A DNA stretch of 64,000 nt from Voacanga thouarsii (lineage: Eukaryota > Streptophyta > Magnoliopsida > Gentianales > Apocynaceae). A program made the position numbers and the translations under genes. Shown one piece after another: positions 25,199 through 34,934 of this stretch (positions are counted from its first letter, which is position 1; the number at the start of each line of letters is the position of its first letter). The notes below the pieces were generated by a model. The model did not search any database and was not told the DNA's origin. It saw only the letters and a program-made list of their open reading frames with translations. The DNA lies in the NCBI GenBank assembly GCA_026120185.1, contig JANUWF010001783.1, forward strand, positions 8,461,001 to 8,525,000, in the 5' to 3' direction.

Positions 25199-25881
25199 AT
25201 CCACATCACAGGCAGCCATTATTTATTCTTGTTTTGCTGGGAAAAATTACACCTCATCTGACTTGATCATAAGGAGTAAGGGAAGCAAAAAAACTTCTTA
25301 AGGAATGTGTTATGATTATAAAACGATGCAGTTTAATGCAGGATAACACTTCCACAATAAGATTAAGATGCAAAAGAATAGCAAGTTTTAAGGCTGTAAT
25401 AAGTCTATGGATCTTTAGAAAACTCAAGAAGAAAGTTTTTGCATTTGATGATTATTGTGCAGGGTGTACCTTTTAGGAAGTTGACAATGAGCTGCAGCTA
25501 GTCATAGAAGTCCATTTCATTCTAACTATAGCTAGACATAGCAGAAATGTATGGGAATTTTTTTCATTCTTAAAAGTCATTAGGAGACACACCTGTAGAG
25601 ATCAATGCATATGGAAAGGTTATCAATGCCAGTTAATTAAGCTACTTGGCTACTAAAACCAGATTATCATGCTCATCCCCTTTCTTGATTCCTTCTTTCC
25701 ATTGATAAGTTTCTTGTTTTGTCTAAAAAGATATTAAAAGCAAAATGCAAGCAGAGGATAACACTAATCACTAATCACACATTTGTATAAACATAAGGGA
25801 AAACATCAAATCCAAATAAAAGGTGGGACTTCCATGGCAACAAGGAAAAAAAGGTACACCCAATAACAAGCTTAAGATCAA

Positions 25882-28249
25882 CAACAACAACAACAACAAA
25901 ATACTAAGCATTAGTCCTAAAAAACTTGGGGTCGGCTACATGAACCAATACCAGACTACGTGTGATTATCCACGTGAATCATCTCTCTCCACTTCCTTCT
26001 ATTGACCGTCATACTTTCATCCAAATCTAACAAAGACATATCTCTCCTAATCACTCTACCATGTCGTTCTAGGCCTGTCTCTACCTCTCTCTAACCTATC
26101 CTGCCTCCCTCCCTCAATCCTCCTAACAAGAGCATCCTAAGGTCTTCTCAATATATATCCAAACCAACGCAAACGGCTTTCTCTCATCTTCTCCTTTATA
26201 GATGTCACTCCCACTTTTTCTCTAATGGTCTCATTTCTGATTCTATCCTTTCTAGTATACCCACACATCCACTGTAACATACGCATTTCAACTACTTTTA
26301 TTTTGTGAATATGACATCTTTTAACTGTCCAACATTCCGTACCATATAGCAAAGCAAGTCTTACGGCTGTTTTATAAAACTTTCCCTTTAGACTCAATGA
26401 TATATTACGATCACATAAAATACTAGTCACACTCTTCCATTTCAACCAACCCGCCATAACTTGGTGTGCAACATCGCCATCGAGCTCTCCATCTTTCTGA
26501 ATAATAGATCATAGATATCGGAAGCAATCACCTACCAGTATATCTCTACCATCCAAAGTTACACTGTAAGTTATATTTCTGCTACTAATGGACTTGCATT
26601 CCATATACTCTGTTATACTCCTACTAATTCTGAAGCCCTTGGATTCCAATGTTTGTCGCCACAACTCCAATTTAGCATTTACACTGGCTCTAGTCTCATC
26701 AATCAACATAATATCATCAGCAAACAACATACATCATGGCACAGCCTCCTGTATAGTGCAAGTCAACTCGTCCATAACGGCCGCAAAGAGGAAAGGATTA
26801 AGCGCTGATCCTTAATGCACCTTGATAGTAATAAGAAACTCTACAGTCATTCCACCGCAACTCCTTGCACTTGTACATGCTCCCTCATACATATCTTTAA
26901 TGAGAGTAATATATATTAGCGATACATCTTTCTTGGTTAGCACCCACCAAATTACTTCCCTAGACACCTTATCATAAGCTTTCTCTAGATCAATAAATAC
27001 CAAATGTAAATCTTTTTTTCTTTCCCTATAATATTCAATTATCTGCTGTAATAAATGAATTGCCGCCGTAATGGAATGCCTAGGCATATAATTAAATTGA
27101 TTATCTAAAATCTGTACAATGCCCCTTAACCTCCGTTCAATCACTCTCTCCCAAAACTTCATAATATGACTCATGAGTTTAATCCCACGGTAATTGGCAC
27201 AATCTTGAACATCCCATTTATTCTTGTACAAAAGAATCAGAGTACTCTTCCTCCATTCTGTAGGCATCTTATTAACGCTATATAACTTGTTGAACAGATT
27301 TGTCAATCACGCAATACCTATCACTTCTAAACACTTCCAAGCTTCAATCAGTATATCATCCGATCTCACTGCCTTTTTTAGTCTCATCCTTTTAGGGTCC
27401 CTCGAACTTCATGCTTTAGAATACAACGAATACACATACGGTTAACCTCTTCGTTAGAAATCGCAAAGCTACCCACACGTGGAACTTGAACTTGATTCCG
27501 ATTAAATAACTTATCAAAATAGGACTTACATCTCTCTTTGATTTCTTGGTCTTTAACCAAAACTCTGTGGTTGTCGTCATTCACACATTTCATGACACCG
27601 ATATCTCTAGTCTTCTTCTCCCTAAAACGCGTCAATCTATATATATTCTTCTCCCCATCTTTAGCATCCAACTTTTCATATAAATCCTTGTAAACTGTGA
27701 ATTTTGCTTTTCTAATAGTTTCTTTAGCTTTTCTTCTCGTGACCTTGTATTTCTCAAAATTCCCATCACTCCTGCACTTCCCTAAGTTTCTATAACACTC
27801 TCTTTTACTCCTTACGGCTACTTTTACTTCATTGTTCCACCACAACACATCCTTGTTTAGTGGTACTCTTCCTTTAGATTCACCAAGCACTTCCTTAGCT
27901 ACTGTCCTAATACATTGAGTCATCTTTCTCCATATAGTATTTGGATCCGAATCCATATCAGAAGACCAGTCATCCACTTGAACTACCTTATTATCAAAGG
28001 CTATTCTTTCATCCCCTGTAGCTTCCACCACTTAATCCTAGGGTTAAACAATGACTCCGCTACTTACCCTTTTTCCTAAAATTAAAATCGCGGACCAACA
28101 GCCTGCGTTGCATAACTATACTCTAGCCTGGAATAACTTTACAATCCGTACAACCACTACGAAACCTACACCTCATAATAAAAAAGTCTATCCGACTAGC
28201 ATTTAACCCGCTTCTAAAAGTCACTAAGTGAGAATCTCTTTCCTTATAT
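25882..28249 (-). mobile_element. 5'-truncated RTE LINE (copy 2), inverted relative to copy 1
   Basis: A minus-strand copy of the same LINE family, 2368 bp, with a (TTG)n tail at 25882-25898. A 14-bp target duplication with one mismatch (AAGCTTAAGATCAA at 25868-25881, AAGTTTAAGATCAA at 28250-28263) flanks it. The 5' truncation begins within the endonuclease domain slightly downstream of copy 1's start (KERDSHLVTFRS). It lies in the putative 5'UTR intron of the proteasome gene, in sense orientation with that gene. Confidence 0.88.
26137..28240 (-). pseudogene. RTE LINE endonuclease-RT remnants
   Basis: Broken frames on the minus strand: an endonuclease end (28323-28123), a linker and RT N-terminus (28031-27384), RT core (27306-26812, FIDLEKAYDKV), the active-site [10 protein letters not shown] (26730-26509), and the C-terminal domain (26457-26137, ALLYGTECWTVKRCH). 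Multiple stops and shifts are present. It retains about 10 residues that copy 1 lacks before LLYGTECW. Confidence 0.85.
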
Positions 28250-28574
28250 AAGTTTAAGATCAAGAACCCAAAAAATGCCAAAACAATTATGCCTAGGCAG
28301 AGAGGGCTTATGTTCAAGACCAAAAATTAGGGGGGAAAATAAAAATTCATAAAAATGCTTAACTAAAAGGGTAGGAAAATCCACGGTGAAAAATTGTGGT
28401 CGGTGTCCCAAAAGGCTTCTGGGGAAGAGATAAGATCCCCAGTTGTTTTCTGTTCAAGGATTAAAATCTCTTAGAAAGTCATGTCGATTGGATTTCACAC
28501 CATAAAATGACCCTCCTTAAGGATGTCAAGAACTAAATTGTAGTTTAAAAAATTGCAAGGAATGACACGGAAAC

Positions 28575-28664
28575 TTATAAAAGAATGAAATAAGAAATGC
28601 AGACTCCCCACACTATAAATTATAAAAGAATGAAATAAGAGATGCAGACCCCCACACTCCCCAC
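28575..28664. repeat. Two-copy 45-bp tandem duplication
   Basis: TTATAAAAGAATGAAATAAG followed by AATGCAGACTCCCCACAC-type sequence begins at 28575 and again at 28620, with only a few differences. It lies in intronic DNA. Confidence 0.8.
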
Positions 28665-29560
28665 CAAAAAAATAATAATAAATAAATAAATACAACAATT
28701 CTGTTTTCTGAGGATAAAGAGAAAGTATGAAAACAAATAAACCAAATTAAAGAATAAAGGCAGAAGTCCAGAAGAATGGCTACGTTGCAAGTGGTTGGTT
28801 CTGTCAAAAAAGTGCAGAACTTGTAGATTGATTACATAAAGTGAATGTTGCAAAGAAAGAGTGAAGTGAACGCACATGGAAAATCCCTACCTACGCACTA
28901 GAGAAGTATGCTTGGTTTATGATGCACTGTTTCAAGACTGTAAACTAGTTGAAAAGGTTCAGAATTGAATCCAAGCCATATCCAACAGGTAGTAACCAGC
29001 CCCTTCCCCAAGACTACAAACCAGAATTCTAGTTTAGGTTCATGCCTTCACAAATCAGCTCCGAGCAATAATACACTCCGAGTGCAGAAGAATAACACAA
29101 GCAATGAATTGCATAAACAAATTATGAGAATATTGTTTGCATTCCAGGACTAGTACTCAAAAAAATTTCTGAGAAAATTTCACATAAATAAATTCCCAGA
29201 TTATCTGAAAGAAATTCAAAGAAAAACCCCATAAGCAAAATAGAAGTATATCATCAAAAATTTTGCATTAGAAAAAAAAAGGAGCAAAAAAATTAACAAA
29301 CAAATCCTAACCCATCAACCAATAAAGAAAAGGTCACCATCCCAGAGCAAGAAAAAAAAGAAAAAATCAACCGTAACGATTGTGAGTAGGGAAAAAAAAA
29401 AAAAAGAGCAAATACCTTTCTTTGAGATGCACGAATTACAACTGTGGGAGTACCTACCGATCGGAGAACCTCTGTTCTCAGTTCTTCTGCCTTGCTCTCT
29501 CTGTCGACGGCTTCAGATGCTAGGAAAGACAGAGACTTCTGTTTTCTTAGATTGGCATTT

Positions 29561-29909
29561 TTGTAAATATACGGCTCCTTGCAAGGGCATACTTGTCCTA
29601 AAGGTTATCACAGTATGGCCAAGAGCCGAGCTAATGAGCAACCGAGAAGACATCTATAATTACTTTTAAGCAAAAAGCTAAAAGCAACTGTTTTTTAATA
29701 GAAACACAAATAATAATATTCCACTCAGAAATTTTGAGAAAGAAGATAGAATTATTTAAAAATCTGAAGATTCTTGTACTTTTAAGTTTTAAAATAAAAT
29801 TTTAAATAAATATGATATATTTTTATATTTTTACTTGTAGGTCTTTTAAATTATATTTAACGTTATAATACAAATTTATTATTTTACTAAAATGTTAGTA
29901 CACCATAAA
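29561..29909. other. Intergenic DNA upstream of the proteasome gene
   Basis: AT-rich sequence between the putative proteasome promoter and the Helitron 5' end. Nothing else was recognised. Confidence 0.5.
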
Positions 29910-30261
29910 TCTATATATATATATAAAAGGAGTTATAGAAGCTCCCTATTATGACATCAGGCAACTCCTGGCAACTGGAGCTATTAAACTAAAATCCTAA
30001 AACTACAAAAGTGACATCCAATCACAAATTAATCACAATTATTTATATCTCAAAAGTTGGAACTTTTAATTTGCCCAAATTATTAAATAATCATCTGTAT
30101 TCATTACACAAAATACATTCCATTCATCTACAGATAAACTCTTCGATTTGCTGTCTAACTATTATATACATTGCACAATATACATTTTATTTATTTCAAT
30201 TCTCAACTTTGAATTTTCTATCATTGTTAAATAATTCGATATACATTTGAATCAGTTGTTC

Positions 30262-31014
30262 TCAAGCTGTCCAGATCAACAGCGCCACCACTACCAAGCC
30301 GAAGAAGTCCTCAATTCCAGTTCCCAAAAGCCTCCTCATGGATGAACCAACTTCTGGTCTTAATGCAAGAGCTGCATTGTCATGAGGACTGTCAGAAACA
30401 CAGTTGACACAGGAAGAACTGAAGTTTGCACCGTCCATCAGCCTAGCATTGACATATTTGAAGCTTTTGACGAGGTAGAAAATCCAAAAAAGCTTAATTT
30501 TCTCCTTCGTTTTCATATCTGCATCCAATCCCTTTTGCCACACAAGGGTGCCAAATTGCCCCACGTTTGATGCCAAAAGTGAACTGAAACTCCCACTCAC
30601 ATCGACCAACCTACGGTCCTCATCAAAGGGTGCTGGAGAAGCCAAGCCAAAAGGCTCTGGCTTTGGAAATATTTGAATGGTCGAAGGAGATGATGATGAG
30701 GCTATGGCAACTGCTGAAGATGGAGACACGAACGTTGACGTTGAAGAGGCTGATGAGGAGGAGGAGGAGCGCTTAGTGCTCAAGGCACTGCGCCTGGTGT
30801 TCTTGCGGGAGCCACCACCAACCGGAATGTTTCTGAGAGCACCGCCTTTGGTCCAGTATCTTCTGCAGCTTTTGCAGAAGTGGCGTGGCTAAGAGAGATT
30901 GTAGTTGTTGTAATAACAGAACTTTGTATTTGGCCAGTCGCATCTCAGGCATTTCAAATGTTCTTACTCTAGGAATTGAGGTTTGATCTACGAATATAAA
31001 GCTGGGTCTTGCAT
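30262..31014 (-). pseudogene. Dof zinc-finger transcription factor pseudogene inside the Helitron
   Basis: On the minus strand one uninterrupted frame runs from ATG (31014) to the stop at 30262 (250 codons) except for three nonsense codons. These are a TAG eight codons after the start, a TAA just before the finger, and a TAG inside it. The Dof finger (CX2C-X21-CX2C) is complete: KCLRCD, FCYYNNYNLS, stop, [16 protein letters not shown], then the [10 protein letters not shown] basic extension. A Ser-rich linker ([13 protein letters not shown]) and a [10 protein letters not shown] motif follow, as in plant Dof proteins. The C-terminus diverges from what I know of the family. The nonsense codons occupy places where Gln is usual in at least the finger position. 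Functional only if stops were absent; as read, a pseudogene. Confidence 0.85.
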
Positions 31015-32100
31015 TTTCTTTGCACAGACCCAAAAGATTGTATGCTTCTAATTCTCGAGTTCCCGATACAATAGCTTTGCCTGAATTAGGAAATGGACAG
31101 AAGTTTGAGAATTATTGGAGAAGACAAAGTTGAAGTTTGGGATCAAAGTTGTGATCTTCGTAACAAGTAGTCAACAAAAATTGAATTTTGCAACCAAAAT
31201 TGCGGTTCCTGACTACTTTGTGAACTCGGTTTTGTAAGATATCTAAGGAAAAAAATGATTTGAGAAACGGATTGAAGATCCGAGGGGGGCTTTCTTTGGG
31301 ATTGACGGTTGGTTTATGAATTTTTAGTACAAGAGACTTTTGGCTTTTGGGGTTGAGAAGTGGCGAAAAAGCAAGAAAGCAACTAAATAGAGGACAAAAA
31401 GGCCAGAAATTTTTCCCACCTCTACAATCGGACGGACTATCGGACGAGAATTTAAAGCTCAGAAACCCAGCAAGAATGCCTATCTAGCCCCGGGAACCAC
31501 AAGCTTTCATAAAGAAACGAACCAGCAATGAAAATCATAAAGTCTCGAAGCTCGAATTCTCACAACCCCATCGAATCCACAAACAAATACTCAGGCAGCC
31601 CCGTGTCCATAGACGGAAAATTTCAATGAGAAAGCGAGATACAGAAAAAGACAACAATAGATATTTAGGCTTGATTCACAATCAATGAGAATGAAGTGTG
31701 CGACTCCGCGTGAGAGTGACGAAGGGAGATCACATATATAGAACATCGAATTCTGTATGTTTTTAAAAGTCAAAGCAAAGTGAATAACTGGGCCTCTGGC
31801 CCTAAAATAAATAATGATACGGTAGAGAAAGAAAGGGAGAGATCAAGGTTAAAGCAGGGTTAGGTTTAGGGTTCTGAGGAAAATATAGGGCAAATTAATT
31901 AAAACCAGTGGAAATGTGCAGAGATAGAGATATGTCTTCTATGATTAGTAGTAGTATTTGATCGGTGGTGGCACACGGAGAGAGAATAGAGAGAGAAATT
32001 GAGGAGAGAAAAACGGAGTGGACTGATGAGAAAAAAGCAGAAGAATGAATAGTCATTGATCGTAGACATAATTACATGGGTCAAAACTTTCGGATCCAAA
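31015..32100 (-). promoter_or_regulatory. Captured Dof 5' region (putative leader and promoter)
   Basis: Sequence upstream of the Dof start on the minus strand has the look of a plant promoter. A TATA-like CTATATATG lies near 31735-31745, pyrimidine-rich leader sequence follows, and a telo-box-like ACCCTAAACCTAACCC lies near 31855-31873. This suggests that the Helitron captured the gene with its 5' flank rather than a processed copy. The extent of the capture is inferred. Confidence 0.4.
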
Positions 32101-32427
32101 TCTAGACCCGAAAACTGTTTTCTATGTTTCCAACTAAAACTTCAATTTTAGAATGACAATTTGCAGTTTTAGTCCCTGTATTTTTGAATTATGCTAATCA
32201 AGTCATTTTGTGGATTTAGTTTTGCAGAATATTCACGCATTTATGTATTTTGGCAAGTTAGTATTATTTTTTGAAAATATATCCTAAAAAAAATTAAAAA
32301 AATCAAATACATATGTAACTATTTAAACCCTTCTATCAAATACATAAAAAATTAAATTTCATAATGTATTTATAATTTTAAAAAAATAAACATATTCCTC
32401 CCGTGCATCGCACGGCAACTAACCTAG

Positions 32428-33166
32428 TTATTTGGATTAGGATAACATAAAAATAAAATACTAAATAATTATATAAGAACATTTTTATTTAATGAAATTT
32501 TATTAATTGTTAATATATAAAAAATAATATTTAAATAATTTTATCACTTAAATTGAAAAAAGATATTTAAAACCAATTAATATTAGTTATAGTCAAACAA
32601 TATCAAGTAATAGGATATTTCGGTTATTTGTAGATTAAATTTCATTCTATTATGATATTAAAGAATAGTTATCTTAAACGTTAGAAATGAACTTTTATTT
32701 CATTTTACCTTTTTCTTTTAAAACTCTAGAATAAAAAAAAACCTATTTTGTGCCAAAAAAAAAAGTATATATGAAAATGTCTTTTTATTATAATCGTTGA
32801 TGACCTGTGCATTATATGGATTATTATATTATTAAAATTCAATGTATTAATATTAAAAAATATATATTATTAATTAACTTAATTAATTATTTTATTAATT
32901 AAAATTTTAAAATAAATTTAGATAGTATTCAAAGAATTACACATTTTAATGTATTAATATTATATATAATATTCAAAGAATCACACATTTTAATGTATTA
33001 ATTTAGATAGTATTCAAAGAATTACACATTTCAATGTATTAATATTAAATACATATATATTTTATTAGTTGATTTAATTAATTAAGATTTTAAATGAATT
33101 CAAATATAATTTTTATTTTTTTAAAAAAAATTCATTTAACTACGTGTCATCTTATGATGCTTCCAC
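32428..33166. other. AT-rich intergenic stretch with a 41-44 bp tandem repeat
   Basis: Very AT-rich. Between about 32915 and 33046 the motif TATTCAAAGAATTACACATT and flanking ATGTATTAAT occurs three times (ATTC at 32927, 32971 and 33012). No gene. Confidence 0.7.
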
Positions 33167-33212
33167 GTATCGTAATAATAAACTTTCTCTTCAACTTTTA
33201 TATATATATAGA
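33167..33212 (-). mobile_element. Second Helitron-like 5' terminus, reverse orientation
   Basis: On the minus strand, starting at 33212 after an A, the sequence reads TCTATATATATATAAAAG, nearly the same as the start of the Helitron at 29910. Inside it lies a CACGTGG/ATGACACGT-like subterminal stretch. The matching hairpin-CTRR 3' end was not found, so it may be a truncated copy extending toward lower coordinates. Confidence 0.4.
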
Positions 33213-33293
33213 TTTCAACATATCAAATGTGACTTTGTATAAACATAGTTTCTGCTTATCCCCACCAAGAATCCATTTGTCTTGATTTATTAC

Positions 33294-33460
33294 CATGGTT
33301 CTGGAAGTCAGATTGGACCGGACGGTTCAATCGATCGGACCAAAAATAGATCACTGGTCCCGTCCGACTATATGTTATAAGTCGACAGTAAGAAAATCGA
33401 TCAAGAACCAATCAAAATTAGTCGGACTGATCAAAATCGGTTAAATAGGTCAATTTGAAT

Positions 33461-33500
<40 letters not shown>

Positions 33501-33763
33501 TTATGTTTTAGACTTTTTTTTTGGCAAATAATTAAGTTATTCTTATTGAAATCTATTAGTTTTTAAGAGACATCTTTTATATTTTATTTTTATTTTTATT
33601 TTTTAATACATATATAATAATAAATGATATTTTTATGTATAAATAATATTAAAAAATATTTAATTACATTCCGATTCGATCACAATTTAACCCAATCAGA
33701 CTTGTAAATTATTGAATTTGTTATTCCATCGATATAATAAATTATTCGATTTTTAGAACCTTG
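33294..33763. mobile_element. Second non-autonomous hAT MITE of the hAT-2 type
   Basis: A 470-bp element with the exact 8-bp target duplication TTTATTAC (33286-33293 and 33764-33771). The left end is CATGGTTCTGG and the right end is TTTTAGAACCTTG. Subterminal GGACCGGACGG resembles hAT-2 ends. An (AT)n microsatellite lies inside at about 33467-33498. More diverged from hAT-2 than the 24753 copy. Confidence 0.85.
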
Positions 33764-33771
33764 TTTATTAC

Positions 33772-34293
33772 ATCCACATATCACCTTGTTTGGAAGGCTA
33801 GGACTCAAAATTAAAGGTGATAATCAAAACAAAACACCTTGGTTTTCAATTTTGTCCTTCTTTCACCTACAAGTCATAGAATTCATTTAATTTGATTATA
33901 GTATTGACTCAAATGGAAAATTACAAAGGAAAGCAAGCATACCATCTGTGTCAAATATAGAGAGTACATGAAAGGGCAAACAAAACTACATGCGTATCTC
34001 CCTCACTGTTTGTTTTTGTGATGCACTTATAAACATATTTAATTTTAGATAATAAAAATAAAAATTCTTTATTAAAAAAGAAGTAAATAGGACATATCAT
34101 TAGTATTATTATATTCAAATTCCATATTTTTTAAGTCATTGAGTATAAATGTGATCATATTAGAAAATCCAAAAGACCAATAACTTAATATTTTAGTATA
34201 GATAAATAAGTCGTTATCTTATAATATTGGACCGTTAAAAATTTATGTATTTCACTTTGAAATTTAAAATATCATAAGTCTCCATATTCAGTG

Positions 34294-34325
<32 letters not shown>

Positions 34326-34653
34326 TATACACAACATAATTTTAATTATAAAAAAATAAAAAATAATAAGCCTCCATATTCAGTAATGCTGGGACTTGAT
34401 ACAGAGAAAACTAAGCAAAACTACCCATTCAAGTAAAGAAGTGGAACCTTTTTGGCTTTGATTGGAAAGATATTTGACCGCTTTCCAGCTTGAATCGGGG
34501 ATTTGAAGCTTTTAATGCTCATTCAAAAGCCTTTGACCCTTTGTTTCTTTGACGCTTTTAATGCTCAATCAATTAAGAGTTTCTTCTGTACATTGTTCTG
34601 CTGACAGTACACAGCCAAGTACCTAGCTGGATTAGCTCATAGTGTGGTGTACA

Positions 34654-34695
<42 letters not shown>

Positions 34696-34929
34696 TTGGA
34701 AAAGACAAGATATATCTAATTCTGTAATGGGAGGACTGGGACTGCCTTTGCATGTGAAGTTTATATTGTTTTTGGCCCATAAAAATGAGCGGCACACTAA
34801 CTCTTTTTCTTGGAGTTAATAGGTTTTGGGCCTGTTCAAGTAATTCCCTTGCCAATGAATCCAAGATTGAGAAATGCATCTAGCTTTTAATTGAAAAAAG
34901 CTACTTCCATCAAAGCAACATAACATTTG
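33772..34929. other. Intergenic DNA with two microsatellites
   Basis: No gene recognised. A (TA)n run lies at about 34293-34322 and a (CT)n run at about 34655-34691. The open frames across the CT repeat are artefacts of low complexity. Confidence 0.7.
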
Positions 34930-34934
34930 CTATG

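Larger units (their letters stand above)
24335..29560 (-). promoter_or_regulatory. Proteasome gene 5'UTR with a ~5 kb transposon-bearing intron
   Basis: On the minus strand the start codon is preceded by an acceptor (TACTATAG|GGAATAAG, intron end 24343). A good donor occurs at 29416|29415 (AAAGAAAG|GTATTTGC), after a CT-rich leader at about 29416-29530. A TATATTT-like box lies near 29565-29575. If correct, the intron spans 24343-29415. It contains a hAT MITE (24753-25198), an inverted RTE LINE (25882-28249) and a 45-bp tandem duplication. Inferred from splice signals and the absence of another gene. Confidence 0.5.
29910..32427 (+). mobile_element. Candidate Helitron carrying a Dof gene
   Basis: The 5' end is TCTATATATATATATAAAAG (TC at 29910-29911), typical of plant Helitrons. 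The 3' end is CTAG at 32424-32427, preceded eight bases earlier by the short hairpin CCGTGC-ATC-GCACGG (32401-32415). The base before the 5' end is A and the base after the 3' end is T, consistent with insertion into an AT dinucleotide without target duplication. At 2518 bp, with no Rep/helicase, it would be non-autonomous. Its interior from about 30262 to 31900 is a captured Dof gene in antisense. Confidence 0.75.

Noticed and set aside
31855..31873. Interstitial telomere repeat
   Set aside because: Only about two degenerate telomere-like units; more likely a promoter telo-box in the captured Dof upstream region.
32915..33046. CRISPR-like or satellite array
   Set aside because: Only three AT-rich units with no unique spacers; a simple local tandem repeat in a plant genome.
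34573..34879. Two minus-strand ORFs rich in Arg-Glu
   Set aside because: They are translations of the (CT)n microsatellite.
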